Below, piece by piece: positions 1 to 10,686 of a DNA stretch of 64,000 bases; within the stretch, counting starts at the first letter, position 1; each line of letters begins with the position of its first letter. A model generated the notes under the pieces. That model did no database searches and was not told the DNA's origin. It saw nothing but the letters and a program-made list of their open reading frames with translations. The stretch lies in contig QANT01000313.1 of assembly GCA_003254885.1 (NCBI GenBank), positions 168,153 to 232,152 of the forward strand. The letters are read 5' to 3'. A program made the translations under genes and the position numbers. The DNA is from Purshia tridentata. Taxonomy: Eukaryota; Streptophyta; Magnoliopsida; Rosales; Rosaceae.

Positions 1-461
1 CGACCTCTCAGCATCAACCAACAAAACAATCATATATTCAAGAATACGTGGAAGGTTCATATTCAAGAATACGATAATTGTCTTGTCAACCCTCGTGCCA
101 ACTGACATGGACCCCTTTCTTTATGCTACGGACAAAGAGTGATTTGGACAATTTATGCACGTCTGAAAGTGATTACTTTCGAACTGCTTCATTAAATCAT
201 TGATTTGATCCTCCAGGATGGAATCACTGAATGCTACTATGCGGACTTTGGTATGGTGTACATGCACAAATATTGGATCGAAGAATTAATTCTTCCATTT
301 TTATACTAAAGTATAGTTTTGTAGTTGATGGATCCTCTTTTTGTAAATGCACAATACCCGGTCTCTTCGAGATATATCATGTATCGGGTTATTAAGTATT
401 ACTATTAACCTGGCCTTTTGCAAGAAAGTAAGAAACACAAAAAAAAAAAAAAAAAANNNNN

Positions 462-502
<41 letters not shown>

Positions 503-2330
503 ACTTGACTAGCCAAGGGATAAAGAGCTGTCTCAATCAAAAGATTAATGATTGGTACTCTCCAGTCACCAAAGTAAATAAAAAGATTATACTATCCCCT
601 ATTTCAAAAATAATTAAATAAATAAAAACAAAGCATAAATAATGCCAATCCCACATTTTTTTGGGGTCTTGGACGCAGGATTACCCAGAACTCATATAAA
701 AAACAAAAGCGACCCCAAACCCCAAAAATGAGGGTGGACAGTTGGGCCAAGAAATATGATGCAGCAAATATTCTATAGTAGAACTTCATATTCTATAGGA
801 ATATAAATATTCCCATTAATATTTGCTGCAATATGAGGTAAAAACAGTACAAAATATATTATATTTCTTTTCTCGGGTCTTGATGAACTGAGACTTTGCA
901 GCACCCTTAATTCATTCAAACTATCATGATATGTACATTTTAACCACTTTTAAGAGAAAGTCATGAAGTTCATCCAAAATAAAAATAAACAAAAGCAGAG
1001 AAAGAATCATGTTTGTGCATGCAGTTTAGCCAAATTGCTAAATATCCAATGTATGTAGTACTACTTCTGGAAGGTATACTTACCATTCTAGAATGACATT
1101 AGAACTAGGAGGAGTTGGAGTATACAAAAATAAGCTATATTTGGACTACGTGTCTCATACTCCGCACATAAAATTTTTTAGATATGGAAATCAAATAAAC
1201 AAGAATTAATTCCTAGAAATTCTAGTCTCGGTCAATGGGACAGAGAACACAGATGGATATATGGTCTGCAAATTAATGTATCCTATTCGATTCCTAGCTA
1301 GATTTCCTTTTTATTTTCTTCACTGCTGACGAGTATTTGCTTAATTTATACCTTGAAGAGAAAGAAGACAAGTGTGGAACACAGAACAGAGACGATAATT
1401 AACCTGATTGTCCTGTCAACCACCGTGCCGCTCAAGTAAGGTGGACCCGCCTTCTCTATGCAGACAAAGCTACGGTTGAGGCTCATTACCACATAATTTT
1501 CCTTTATAACATATATATCAAGCTTCTTCAACAACTTTATATATATCTTCTTCTTTTTCCTTTTTCTTGTCTTTAATTAGGTCTCTTCATCTTATATTAT
1601 TATATCTATATTTAATTAAGAGAGGCATTATTCACATTCTCAGCTGTATTCATGTACTCATCTTATGTTATTAACGGCTAACTCAATCACCAAAACTATT
1701 CTTAAATTTTTATGTCTTATACAACTTCTAATTTTTGCTCCATTCCGTTTGTTTATTTGCAAAACTTGATGGGACAACCAAGAACCACCCAGAACTATCA
1801 CTTTCGTAAATTAACTTGGTAAAGATGTGGTCAAAAACTGAATTGCATTTTTTGTTTTAGAAATAGAAGCTTAAATGGGAATTGAAGAAGAAACAATCGG
1901 GTGAAGTTAAAAAGTTGTACAATGCTTAAAAATGTAAAGGCAATTTTGACAATTAAGTTGGTAATATATATACATATTTGATCATGTGCAAACGTGCGGG
2001 CATGAAAACCTCTATTTATTTAATTAAAGTTAGATACTTTAATAGTTTTTAATTTATTTAATTTTTAACAAGCATGATATTTGAATATACATCAGATAGT
2101 TTGAATTATTAAAATATTATATAAAGTGAGTCTTATAAAAAATCTCTCAAATAATTTTATTTGAAGAATTCCTAAATAGAGTATGTACATAAAGATAATT
2201 TTTTTTAGCCAAAAAAAAAACCAGTCGTCGGTGACGACACAGCACCGAGTAACTGAAGCTGGTGGATGACGCCATATAACATTTGGTGTGATTATTAAAT
2301 TATGACCATCTCACGCATTACGCGCGTGTT
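1..2330. other. AT-rich intergenic DNA with no supported gene
   Basis: I find no convincing coding exon here. The stretch holds a poly-A run with an assembly gap and W-box-like GTCAA motifs. A block near 74-147 resembles, with divergence, a block near 1397-1470: both contain TGTCAACC, CGTGCC, GTGGACCC or ATGGACCC, and GACAAAG in the same order. A TATA-like stretch lies near 1500-1550, but no reading frame follows it. Confidence 0.5.
439..501. repeat. Poly-A tract interrupted by five Ns
   Basis: An uninterrupted run of A contains NNNNN at 457-461. The gap is best read as an unresolved homopolymer. Short frames read through it (poly-Lys or poly-Phe) are artefacts. Confidence 0.95.
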
Positions 2331-2352
2331 GAACTATCGCCAAATGCAGTAT

Positions 2353-2358
2353 CACGTG
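2353..2358. promoter_or_regulatory. G-box (CACGTG) upstream of the WRKY remnant
   Basis: The palindrome CACGTG followed by GG matches the plant G-box/ABRE core bound by bZIP and bHLH factors. It lies about 270 bases upstream of the first possible WRKY ATG. A TATA-like TATAAAG near 2491-2497 lies between them. The functional role is inferred from position only. Confidence 0.4.
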
Positions 2359-3133
2359 GGCGGCCATCCATCCGTTGATGCAAAGAGAGACATCCATCGC
2401 ACGGGTCGTGTCGGGGAGACGAGAAACGTTCTCAGAGACCTTCGGACTCTTCTTCCTCGCAAGTTTCAATGAGCAGTATTAGCACTCAATATAAAGCATA
2501 GACCCGAGTCCCGACCCACCACCTTGGCTACTGCTAGGTTAATTACCACAGACTCACAGAGACACACACACTCACGAAAAACCCAAAAGTGGTGGTGTCT
2601 TTGAATCAACGGCAGAGGGTGATGGAAGAGCTGATTGAGGGACGTGAGGTTCCAAGTCAACTTGGGAGGGTTCTTGATAGTGATATCAATTGTGGTGCTG
2701 GATCGCCTGCAGCTCTTGTTACCAAGATTTTGGGGTCATTCACAAATACTCTTTCCACCTTAAATGGGATTAATAATAATAAGTCTGATGATGATGAGGA
2801 GCTCATCATTTCTCAGATTCAAGCCAATAATATCACTACGTACTGCAACTGATGCAGCAGCAAATTCATCATCTTCGGATGCTCACCTACATAATACTAC
2901 CTCAACGTTTAAGGATCGTAGAGATCCTCACAAGAGAAGGTAAAAAAATTACAGGATTCTTTTTATTTGTAGCAAAAGGAATCGCATTGATTGGGTAAGT
3001 CATCCTTCAATGGGGCCTAATGATCCGAACGGCCTAATTTCAGATAATCAATGAATAATTATTTCTAAAAGAATCAACAAAATTGAAATAAGTTTGATAA
3101 TTTAATTATCATCATTTATATTTGTATTAAAAT

Positions 3134-4169
3134 TGTTTGGGGATGACACCCCCGATGAGAGTCAATGGTCAACACCTATAGGCCACGTAGAGTCTTGTAC
3201 TTGAAAGCAACCTCACGACCTCGGCCAGAGGCCCACCAAGGCAACTGTTTCGGATCGGATCGCATAGCTCGATCCGATCCGAACAGAGTACACCTATACA
3301 CAGGAAAAGACCAAAGAGTTACCAACGTTTGGACCGGATTCTCTCTTCGGATCCAAGCGTCGACCATCCGAAGTATTCTTCTTCGACTAACGGCCTTTTG
3401 GGCACCATCTCTTCCTTTGTATGTTCGGATCAGCAGCCACTGTCTCTTCCGAGCCGAGCACTACTTGGAAGAACCAAATGCCCGCGCGGATCGACTACTT
3501 CTCGAAGTCTCATTCAGATCGGATCGATCATCTTCGACTCATCCTTTTCCGAGCTGAGCATAAACCCCAATAGCAGTTATTGCGCCTGACACACCGAATG
3601 TACCTTTATGCTTTGCATTTATGGCTTATTCGCTTTGCCTTACTTTCCATTTAATGCAAGTGACTTCCAGCCATTTGGTAGCCATCCCTCCTACATTAAA
3701 TGAGAAGTCTGTCAGCCATTCCGCATGTTTTTCAAACTTAGCATCTGAACCCTATGATCTGCCATGATCACACCTACTAACCAGCAGAAATATCCTATAC
3801 CCCTTTGCATATAAATAAAAGCATACTCACAAAGAAAAAGAACAAGAAAATTCTAAGAAAATGCTTGCCCAAGCTCTGAAGAAATCAACCCAGACACTTT
3901 TACCTCTTTTCCCTCATCTTCCTCCCAAGTTCTTGCTGTGTTCTTCATTTGCACTTGCATTTCCTTCCTTGCATCTCTCTGACTTTGCCATTGGAGTACC
4001 TTCGGCTGGTACCACACTAGTGCTTTCTTTCTGGTCAGCTTGCAGGAAAGAGTTCGAAACCAGCTAACTGACGTGCTCGGATCAACCTCTCAGCTCTTCA
4101 GCTTGCCACATCAGCAGAAGTCTTCATTTAAGTTGTTTGCAAGGGTCTGAGCAGATTTTTGCACCAACA
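3134..4169 (+). mobile_element. Solo LTR of an LTR retrotransposon in the WRKY intron
   Basis: The element starts TGTTTGGGGATGACACC and ends GCACCAACA, giving the TGTT...AACA inverted termini typical of LTRs. It is flanked on both sides by the perfect 5-bp duplication AAAAT (3129-3133 and 4170-4174), and its length is 1,036 bp. An internal TATA box (ATATAAATA, about 3809-3817) marks the likely U3/R region and sets the orientation as plus. No primer-binding site, gag/pol or second LTR follows, so this is the product of LTR-LTR recombination. ORFs inside it (for example 3165-3557 and 3861-4067) match nothing I recognise and are probably not genes. Confidence 0.9.
3809..3817 (+). promoter_or_regulatory. 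TATA box of the solo LTR
   Basis: ATATAAATA lies about 675 bases into the LTR, at the expected U3/R border. An A-rich leader follows. It could still drive transcription into WRKY exon 2; this is inference. Confidence 0.5.
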
Positions 4170-5020
4170 AAAATGATTTTTGATTTAATTAGTTTATGTA
4201 TATGGATGATCAAGTGACGACTTGAATCATTAATTATATATATTGAGAGTTTAACCCACATACAATTTCATCATTAATTTATTCTTATCAAAATAAAAAT
4301 TCCTTTTAAGAAGCTCTTATATATAATTTGATTTATCTACTAGATACTTGCTACGATATATAGCTACAAGCTGCATAGGTTTATGTCATGTCATATATAT
4401 ACAAACAGAGAGAGATCGAGGAAGAGGATAATATTTCTGTTGCCCTAGCCTATCTATTGAATGACAAAATACTCCCATCTTTCTGCAGAAATATCTCACA
4501 CTAATGGACCAGAGACTCTTCTACTTGGACTGACGACGGTCATGCATGGAGAAAGTACGGACAGAATAAGATCCATAACACCAATCATCCGAGGAACTAC
4601 TTCAGGTGCACTCACAAGTTCGACCAAGGCTGCCAAGCAACCAAGCACGTGCAGAAAATTCAAGACGACCCGCTCCCACTGTTTCGGACCACGTACTATG
4701 GAAACCACACGTGCCGGGACTTGCTCAAAGCTCCTCATGAGCTCATCTTGGATGATAGTACGATTAGTACCTACAGCCCTGAAGAGTCTGCCACGTACAT
4801 CAGATTTGACGACACCAATAACAGCTTCACAACAAGCAAACAAGAGCACCTCTTTTTCTCATCCTCGATCGAAAAAGAGTTCATCAAGGAAGAAGATGCA
4901 TTGCCAAGTGATAATGATCATCATCATCATCATATGGCCATTTACAGCCAATCATCACCCTGGCACGATTATGATTATCTCGTCTCTCCTCATGATCTGA
5001 AGGCATTCAAGTTGCCATAA

Positions 5021-7031
5021 AGCCTCGCGCTTGATCATGGGGATCTCATTTCTCGGATAATGATCGATGGGGTCATGTTCTTTTGATGATAAAATTTTTC
5101 TAGAGTGAATTTTAATTTGATGATGAGTTACTTCATTGAATGTTCCTTGTTGTTTATTTTTTGAATGCTCGTTGTAGGGTTTTTTGATCGATGGGGTCTT
5201 GTAGTTCGGTATATATACTATATATGGTCATGTGTATACTATATATGGTCTTGTAGGGTTTTTTGATCGATGAGGTCTAATTTCATAGCTAAACTTTTAT
5301 TTTGTTTTAATATGATAACATATATACCATATATGGTCATGTGTATTGCGCATATGTTATACTCATGGTCAGTTTAATTGATCATAAACCAGATTAACTA
5401 AAGAGTTGTGCTTGAGTGACCTAAAAATTGGTGTTCTAAGGACATGGAATTTCTATGTCAATTAGAGTATTCAACATTGTTAAATACCTGTAATAATTTA
5501 TTTGTCACATAAGCTTTTAAAAAGACTCAATTAGCCTTTCTTTAAATCCTGAAAAACTTAAAGTAAATTACAAAAGTGAAAGATTTTATCACCAATTAAA
5601 AAACCCTAACTGTCTATCAATTAAAAAACCCTAACTGTCTATCTCTTAAAAAAATAAAATTTATCCTCAATTTTAAAACCCTAATTAAGTAGAATAAAGT
5701 GTTCTAAGTAGAATCTATTTTTTTGGTCGAATAAGAGCAAAAGTTCTATTCTTATATGGCAGTTCAATTTACGTGAATCAAAAGTTCAATTCAAGTGAGC
5801 TTTATCCTTCTCTGGTATCTCAATTCATTGGCTATATTCGCCCATAATAATTTTTCAATTTACATGCATCTAGTACATTTTGACTAGAACAATATTCCCA
5901 TGAATAGTCTATCAAAAAAAAAATTCAGGAAGATTACTCTAACTATATTGATGAGAATGAAGATATTCAGATGTGATGATGAACTATGAAAAATATGATA
6001 AAGCAAGCATATATAAAATTTAAAAAATCATTGAATTTTTTCTGGGTAAGATAGTATTTCACTAAAAATAATATTAATATGATTTGGCTAATATATATTA
6101 ATTGATGTGGTCAAAATATTTTTTGCCTAATCTGACATCAGATTATGGCACAAATTTTTTTCAATAATTCTAACAAGTTAACAGGGACCTTTGAAAAAAA
6201 TTAAAAAGAAAAAACAATAAGCGACCCAAAGGCCCAAAGCCAAAAATGAGGGTGGACAGTTGGGCCAAGACACCCAAGACGTACTTGATATTGAGGTGGG
6301 AAGTTGGTTTCTGATTGGGCTGTGGTGTTCACAAATCCCAAGCTCAAATTGGCCTATGGAAAAAGGCAAAGTTTTCAACCTTTGCATCACCAAATGAATG
6401 ACTCGAAGTAAAGCGAGCGCCTGCTGCTCAGTTAATCTCATCATTTACAAGGCTCTTATGATTTTTCTAATTTATAATTTCTAAACTCATCCAAAGTGAT
6501 ACTGACAACAAAGGTTGCTAATTTCTTTCCACATTTTAATCATCATGTTTTCTTCAAATAAACATGAGGCTACAAGTATTCTATAGCAGAATTTCATATG
6601 TCGTATGACACTGTTTTAATTCATGAATCGACAAACTCACTTTTTAACAATAGTATTTGGATTTGTGAATCACCATTTGATAATGTAGAGCCATGCTATA
6701 GAATAGAGCAAATGTCTTATCAGAATATGGTCCATAAAATGCACTGCTAACTAGCTTTGCTTGTAGGCATCTTTGGTTAGAGCTGTCAATGACAACTTAA
6801 TGACAATCACATATGGCGAAGCACTTGAAAATTGTTGCCATTTTTATGATAAGCCTCTGATCAACAGTTGGCCCTATTTACATGGGATGCAAAGCATGCA
6901 ATTAAACAGAAATAATATCAGTAATTCATGGTCTTATAGGCTTTTCCTATTAACACAAGTTAAAGAGTACCAGGAAAATAAAAATTCCTGTTAAGGTAAA
7001 ACATACAACATATATTAGACTGTTTTCTTCA
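5021..7031. other. AT-rich intergenic DNA with small duplications
   Basis: There is no supported gene. A duplicated phrase GGGTTTTTTGATCGATG occurs at about 5177 and 5257, probably within the WRKY 3' flank. A 25-base unit ending AAACCCTAACTGTCTAT is tandemly repeated near 5594-5645. A block at about 6220-6275 (AGCGACCCAAAGG, AAAAATGAGGGTGGACAGTTGGGCCAAGA) repeats one at about 698-753 upstream of the WRKY remnant. Confidence 0.5.
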
Positions 7032-7855
7032 TCAGTCTTCAACTAGACTTTGCCTATTCGTCTTTGTGAACTTTCCAGCAAAATCAAGCCCATAAAGGCC
7101 CCAAATCAGTGCCAGCGACGAAACCCAAACTGGGATCGGACCAAGCATCCATAACAAAATAGGAAAGGTGATGCAGAGCATTCTGTTGCTGATAAGAGCC
7201 AAGACAAACCCTTTTTCAAATATGTTTCGTGTGTGCCCAGAAGCTGAGAACTGATCATCATCACCATCATCAACATCATCATCATCATCAGCAGCAGAAG
7301 ATGCGTTTATTAAGAAATTGGCATCGATCAAGAACCCAATGGCCATAGAGCTGCACAAGAAGCAAGCTGACAGAGACAGTGCTGCTGAGCCATACTTTAG
7401 AGCAAAGATCTTTGTAGATTGTGACCCAAGAAACGCATTGTTGAAGAGGTGGGTTACATTATAAGTGTTGTTTATTAGAGCTGCCAGTGATACCTCTACA
7501 AGAATTGCTATGGTAGCTGTGAGTGTGGTGGACATTAGAGTGTTTCTCAAGCTCTGGACCGCCAGCATACCTTTCTTATCATCACCCTGCATTAATATTG
7601 CTAAAATCATATGTATTTGTAATTGAATCATGTAATTAATAGGGTCATTATGTATATATATGCATGATTATCTTGGTTGGGGTTACTTACCGCTTTTATC
7701 TCTAGAAACCATGCTCTTCTCTTTAACATGTTGATTCCAATGGTGGTGTGAGAGGGTTTGTTCTTGAAGTTATGCCATAGATAGGCATGGTAACCCACTG
7801 TGAGGAAGAGGCTCATGGGGACCAATATGGTGTCCAAATAAACAATCACTCCCAT
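7032..7855 (-). CDS. DUF599 family membrane protein (copy 1)
   Basis: There are two exons: 7691-7855 (55 codons) and 7032-7586, with a 104-bp GT-AG intron, giving 239 residues. The protein begins MGVIVYLDTILVP and has the family hallmarks GYHAYLWH and KPSHTTIG near residues 21-40, then LRNTLM early in exon 2. Four hydrophobic segments are visible: about residues 5-25, the T-rich ATIAILVEVSLAAL segment, the ALSLSACFLCSSMAIGF segment, and a C-terminal pair around ILLWMLGPIPVWVSSLALIWGLY. The family is called DUF599 and has no established biochemical role that I know of. An Asp-rich insert (DDDDDVDDGDDD) sits in the loop after the third hydrophobic segment; it is encoded by a CAT-rich run on the plus strand and is absent from the neighbour at 8991-9844. 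The fixed exon 1 length of 165 nt in both copies supports the start choice. Confidence 0.88.
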
Positions 7856-8990
7856 CTTAGATTCTATGAAGCTCTCTAACTAGCTAGGCATGTAATAAGA
7901 GGCTTAATTTGATGAGAGAAATATCAGAGATGGCTCTGTTGCCGAACAGCCTATTAAATAGAAAAGAAAAAAAATCTTACATGAGATTATTCTTGTCACG
8001 TGACAGTGTTTAGTAAAAAAATAATTTAATTGAAGGATTGATATGTGTTATATTTAATTATATATGAATTTATTTCTTAAATTTATCATTTTTTTAACTG
8101 AATTTTTATGTCATTCAGCACTATCACGTATACGCAAGTTTTTCTCTGAATTATAATAGAATATAATTGGTAGTGGAGTTTACCTCACAAAGCAAATGCC
8201 TTTTATTAGTGTATTGCTCAATTGGTGGGTTGAGTTGTGGAATGTATATAATGGACACTAAAGATGATGTGGGGCTGCACGAAATATGCAAGAGACTAAG
8301 CGTTGGCTCCATTCACCAATCCACTGATGCATGCTAATTGGATTATTCGATCATGCAATTGCCAAAGTAGTGCAATGAATGCGTTATAAAGTTTGATTCA
8401 ACTTTACTGGGAAATTCGTAGTCTTTCAGCCTTATGAAAGAAGCCATGGTTTGGTTGCGTGCCCACTTTTAATGGGCTGCTTATAGCTAGCTACTACAGA
8501 AAAAAAAAGGAAAACATGCTTTAGAACCTAACAAAAACAAATGCGCACTAACATAACTTTGTGAAGGATTAAGGACCAAGTATCTACTGTGAGTTTCTAA
8601 GACAAAGGGTCTTGGCTACGGTGCTATCTGGGGTTATGTTGGGAAACGAATCAGCGTGAACTCACTATTAAATTCAATTCATTATTAATATTGTGTTCAG
8701 TTCAGCTTAATTACTTAGATTCAACACCAGGTGAAGTTAAGCCAAATAGATTCAATTCATGCGTGGCGTTTTATCTCAAAATAGGTTCGTTTTATATATG
8801 CATGCTGATCGAGTCATATTTTCTAATGAAATTTAAGTTAATCAACATTTATGACTTGAAATCAATTAAGTAATGTTACATGAATAACATTGTTCATCAC
8901 AATTTTATTAAAGTTGGTACCTGCTCTGCTCAAAAACTAATCTTTCCCAATTATGCATATATATTGTGCATTGACTACTCAATTTCTTCT
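7856..8990. other. Spacer between the two DUF599 genes
   Basis: This stretch is probably the promoter of copy 1 plus the 3' flank of copy 2. I see no coding exon. The phrase CGCAAGTTTTTCTCT followed by an AT-rich stretch and ATAATTGG (about 8129-8169) recurs in diverged form at about 16200-16245, which suggests a small dispersed repeat. Confidence 0.45.
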
Positions 8991-9844
8991 TCAACAAAGA
9001 CTCTGCATATTGCCTTTGGTGAATTTGGAAGTAAAATCAAGCTCATAAAGCCACCAAAGCAAGGCCAGGGACGACAATGCCACAGGCACTGGACCAAGCA
9101 ACCACAGCAACAGGGGAAAGGATATACAAAGCAGCCTGTTGCCAATAAGAGCCAACATGTATCCTCTTTGGAACAGTGTTTGTGTAACTGAAAACCCAAT
9201 AGTAGAATATGAGAACTCAGCAGAAGCGTTCATTAGAAAAATGGAGTCAATCAGGAACCCAGTAGCCATGGAGCTGCATAATGAGCTGAACAACAAGAAG
9301 AATGAGGCCAACCCATACTTTAAAGCAAACATCCTTCCAGAATGTGGACCAAAAAAGGGACTTTTAAAGAGGTGTCCACTTGCATTGTAGGCATTGTTTG
9401 TCACAGCTGCCAAGGCAATGCTAAAGACAATTGCTGTGGAAGCTGTGAATATTGTCACCATTTGAGTGTTTCTCAAGATTTGGACAGCATGCATACCCTT
9501 CTTTCCATCACCCTACAAATCATTCAATATATAAAGTTAGAATCCTCAAAATTAAAGCTTTTTTCAAGTGGTGCCAATGTGCAAAACCAGCTTATAAAAA
9601 AAGAGTGTCCATATGCTTGTATGTTAAATATTTCAAAGGTATTTAGGCCGCGATATGAGACTATGCTAACTGTACTTACCTCCATAATGTCTAGAAACAA
9701 TAGTTTTCTTCTGTGTGAGTCAACTCCAATGGTTGTATGAGATGGTTTGGTCTTGAAGGCATGCCACAAATATGCATGATAACCTATTAGAAGGAAGAGA
9801 CTCAAGGGAACCAATATGGTGTCTAAATATACAATCACTTCCAT
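8991..9844 (-). CDS. DUF599 family membrane protein (copy 2)
   Basis: Exon 1 is 9680-9844 (55 codons) and exon 2 8991-9512, with a 167-bp intron, giving 228 residues. It is the tandem paralogue of the gene at 7032-7855 in the same orientation, with the same exon structure and the same landmark motifs (VYLDTILVP, GYHAYLWHAFK, KPSHTTIG, LRNTQM, ALKYG, CSSMATGFLID, GNRLLCISFP). It lacks the Asp-rich insert and has a short Tyr/Ser-containing loop there. Four or five hydrophobic segments predict an integral membrane protein. The C-terminus ends FTKGNMQSLC. The two genes lie about 1.1 kb apart and look like an ordinary local duplication. No function is known to me for the family. Confidence 0.88.
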
Positions 9845-10686
9845 ATGCTTTCAGCGGATCACATCAGAGGCATATGCATGTAACATGAAAGAGGGTATGA
9901 AATGTGTTTCGGTGGCCAAATCTATTGTGAATTTGTGAAAGAGGGTTCAGTGATGGAGTACTTAAATGTGTGATGGACAATATAGATTTTTGTGGCTGGG
10001 GTTTGAGTAATGCCCAAAACTCCTAAATAATTTATGTAGAAAAGTATGAATATGATGTTGAACCGAAATTGGGACCTTGGATTATTTGCTTAATAAAGTA
10101 GATGGCTAGATGCCCACTAAACAAACCGCCATATAGCCTATTAATTAATATGCATGGTTCAAGTCTTCAAGTAAGATAAGATTTTCATATAGAATATGCT
10201 TTATTTTTTCAACTTATATAGAAATTTTTCATTCAATGAACTCTCTATGATATATGCACATGGGGCCTTCATATCACATAAGGAGGTAGGCCAGTCAGGA
10301 CGAACCATGATTGTTTCTAAACAATTGAAAATGTTTAATTCTTTGAGTAGTGCTTTTAATAAAACAACGGAAAATTTTGGACTCTTCAAGTAGTGATGTA
10401 CTAAACTTGGCCAAAAAAAGTAGTGATGTACTAATGGGTGTATTATAATGCTTGCAATTCTTTTCCCTCTTCTTTTTTTGGGCTGTGGAAGTTGGCAACA
10501 CAAAGCCCAATAGCTACTAAAGTTGACGAAGCCACGTGAAGCCCAAATCCAAAACCCATATGAGTCTCGGACAAGAAGTGTTAGGAACGCTATGGTGCGG
10601 TGTCGTTTTTAGTTGGTTGTCTGATTCTTCTTCACTTTACCATCTCACTGTGCAGAGAGTTGTTGACGAAGAGAGAGCTGAGAAAA
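9845..10686. other. Divergent intergenic region (DUF599 / TMEM87-like)
   Basis: This is a shared upstream region of two genes pointing away from each other. A short duplication of TAGTGATGTACTAA occurs near 10392 and 10421. GCCACGTG-type motifs (about 10530) resemble a G-box core. No coding exon is supported; the longer frames here use non-ATG starts. Confidence 0.45.

Larger units (their letters stand above)
2589..5020 (+). pseudogene. Group III WRKY transcription factor gene (WRKY70-like), disrupted
   Basis: Exon 1 runs about 2589-2939 and exon 2 4489-5020, joined in phase across an intron with GT at 2940 and AG at 4487-4488. Exon 1 encodes the typical group III N-terminus (EELIEGRE...). 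After the intron come WTRD, TDDGHAW and the WRKY domain with a C-X7-C...H-X-C zinc finger, then an acidic C-terminus ending at TAA 5018-5020. Damage: no ATG at the expected start (GTG at 2589; the first in-frame ATG is 2622); a one-base frameshift between about 2830 and 2855 (the first frame stops at 2850-2852 while the following KDRRDPHKRR-type exon end is in the next frame); and an in-frame TAA at 4502-4504 just before WTRD, where the family normally has Ser. The heptapeptide reads WRKYGQN rather than WRKYGQK. There is no intron at the Pro-Arg position of the WRKY domain, where family members normally have one. The intron contains a solo LTR. Two independent sequencing errors could mimic part of this, but the sum points to a pseudogene. 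Confidence 0.82.

Noticed and set aside
301-621. Frames reading through the poly-A/N tract on both strands
   Set aside because: Homopolymer artefacts (poly-Lys or poly-Phe) across an assembly gap; no gene character.
3165-4067. Apparent coding frames inside the solo LTR, up to 130 codons
   Set aside because: They lie within U3/R/U5 of an LTR, start mostly without good context and resemble no known protein. An LTR has no coding function expected here.
4461-5000. A 179-codon frame overlapping WRKY exon 2 in another frame
   Set aside because: It is the shadow of the WRKY frame; it shows no domain and the conserved WRKYGQ text is in the other frame.
8880-9740. Plus-strand frames opposite DUF599 copy 2
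   Set aside because: Antisense shadows of the minus-strand gene, which has the family motifs, exon structure and splice sites.
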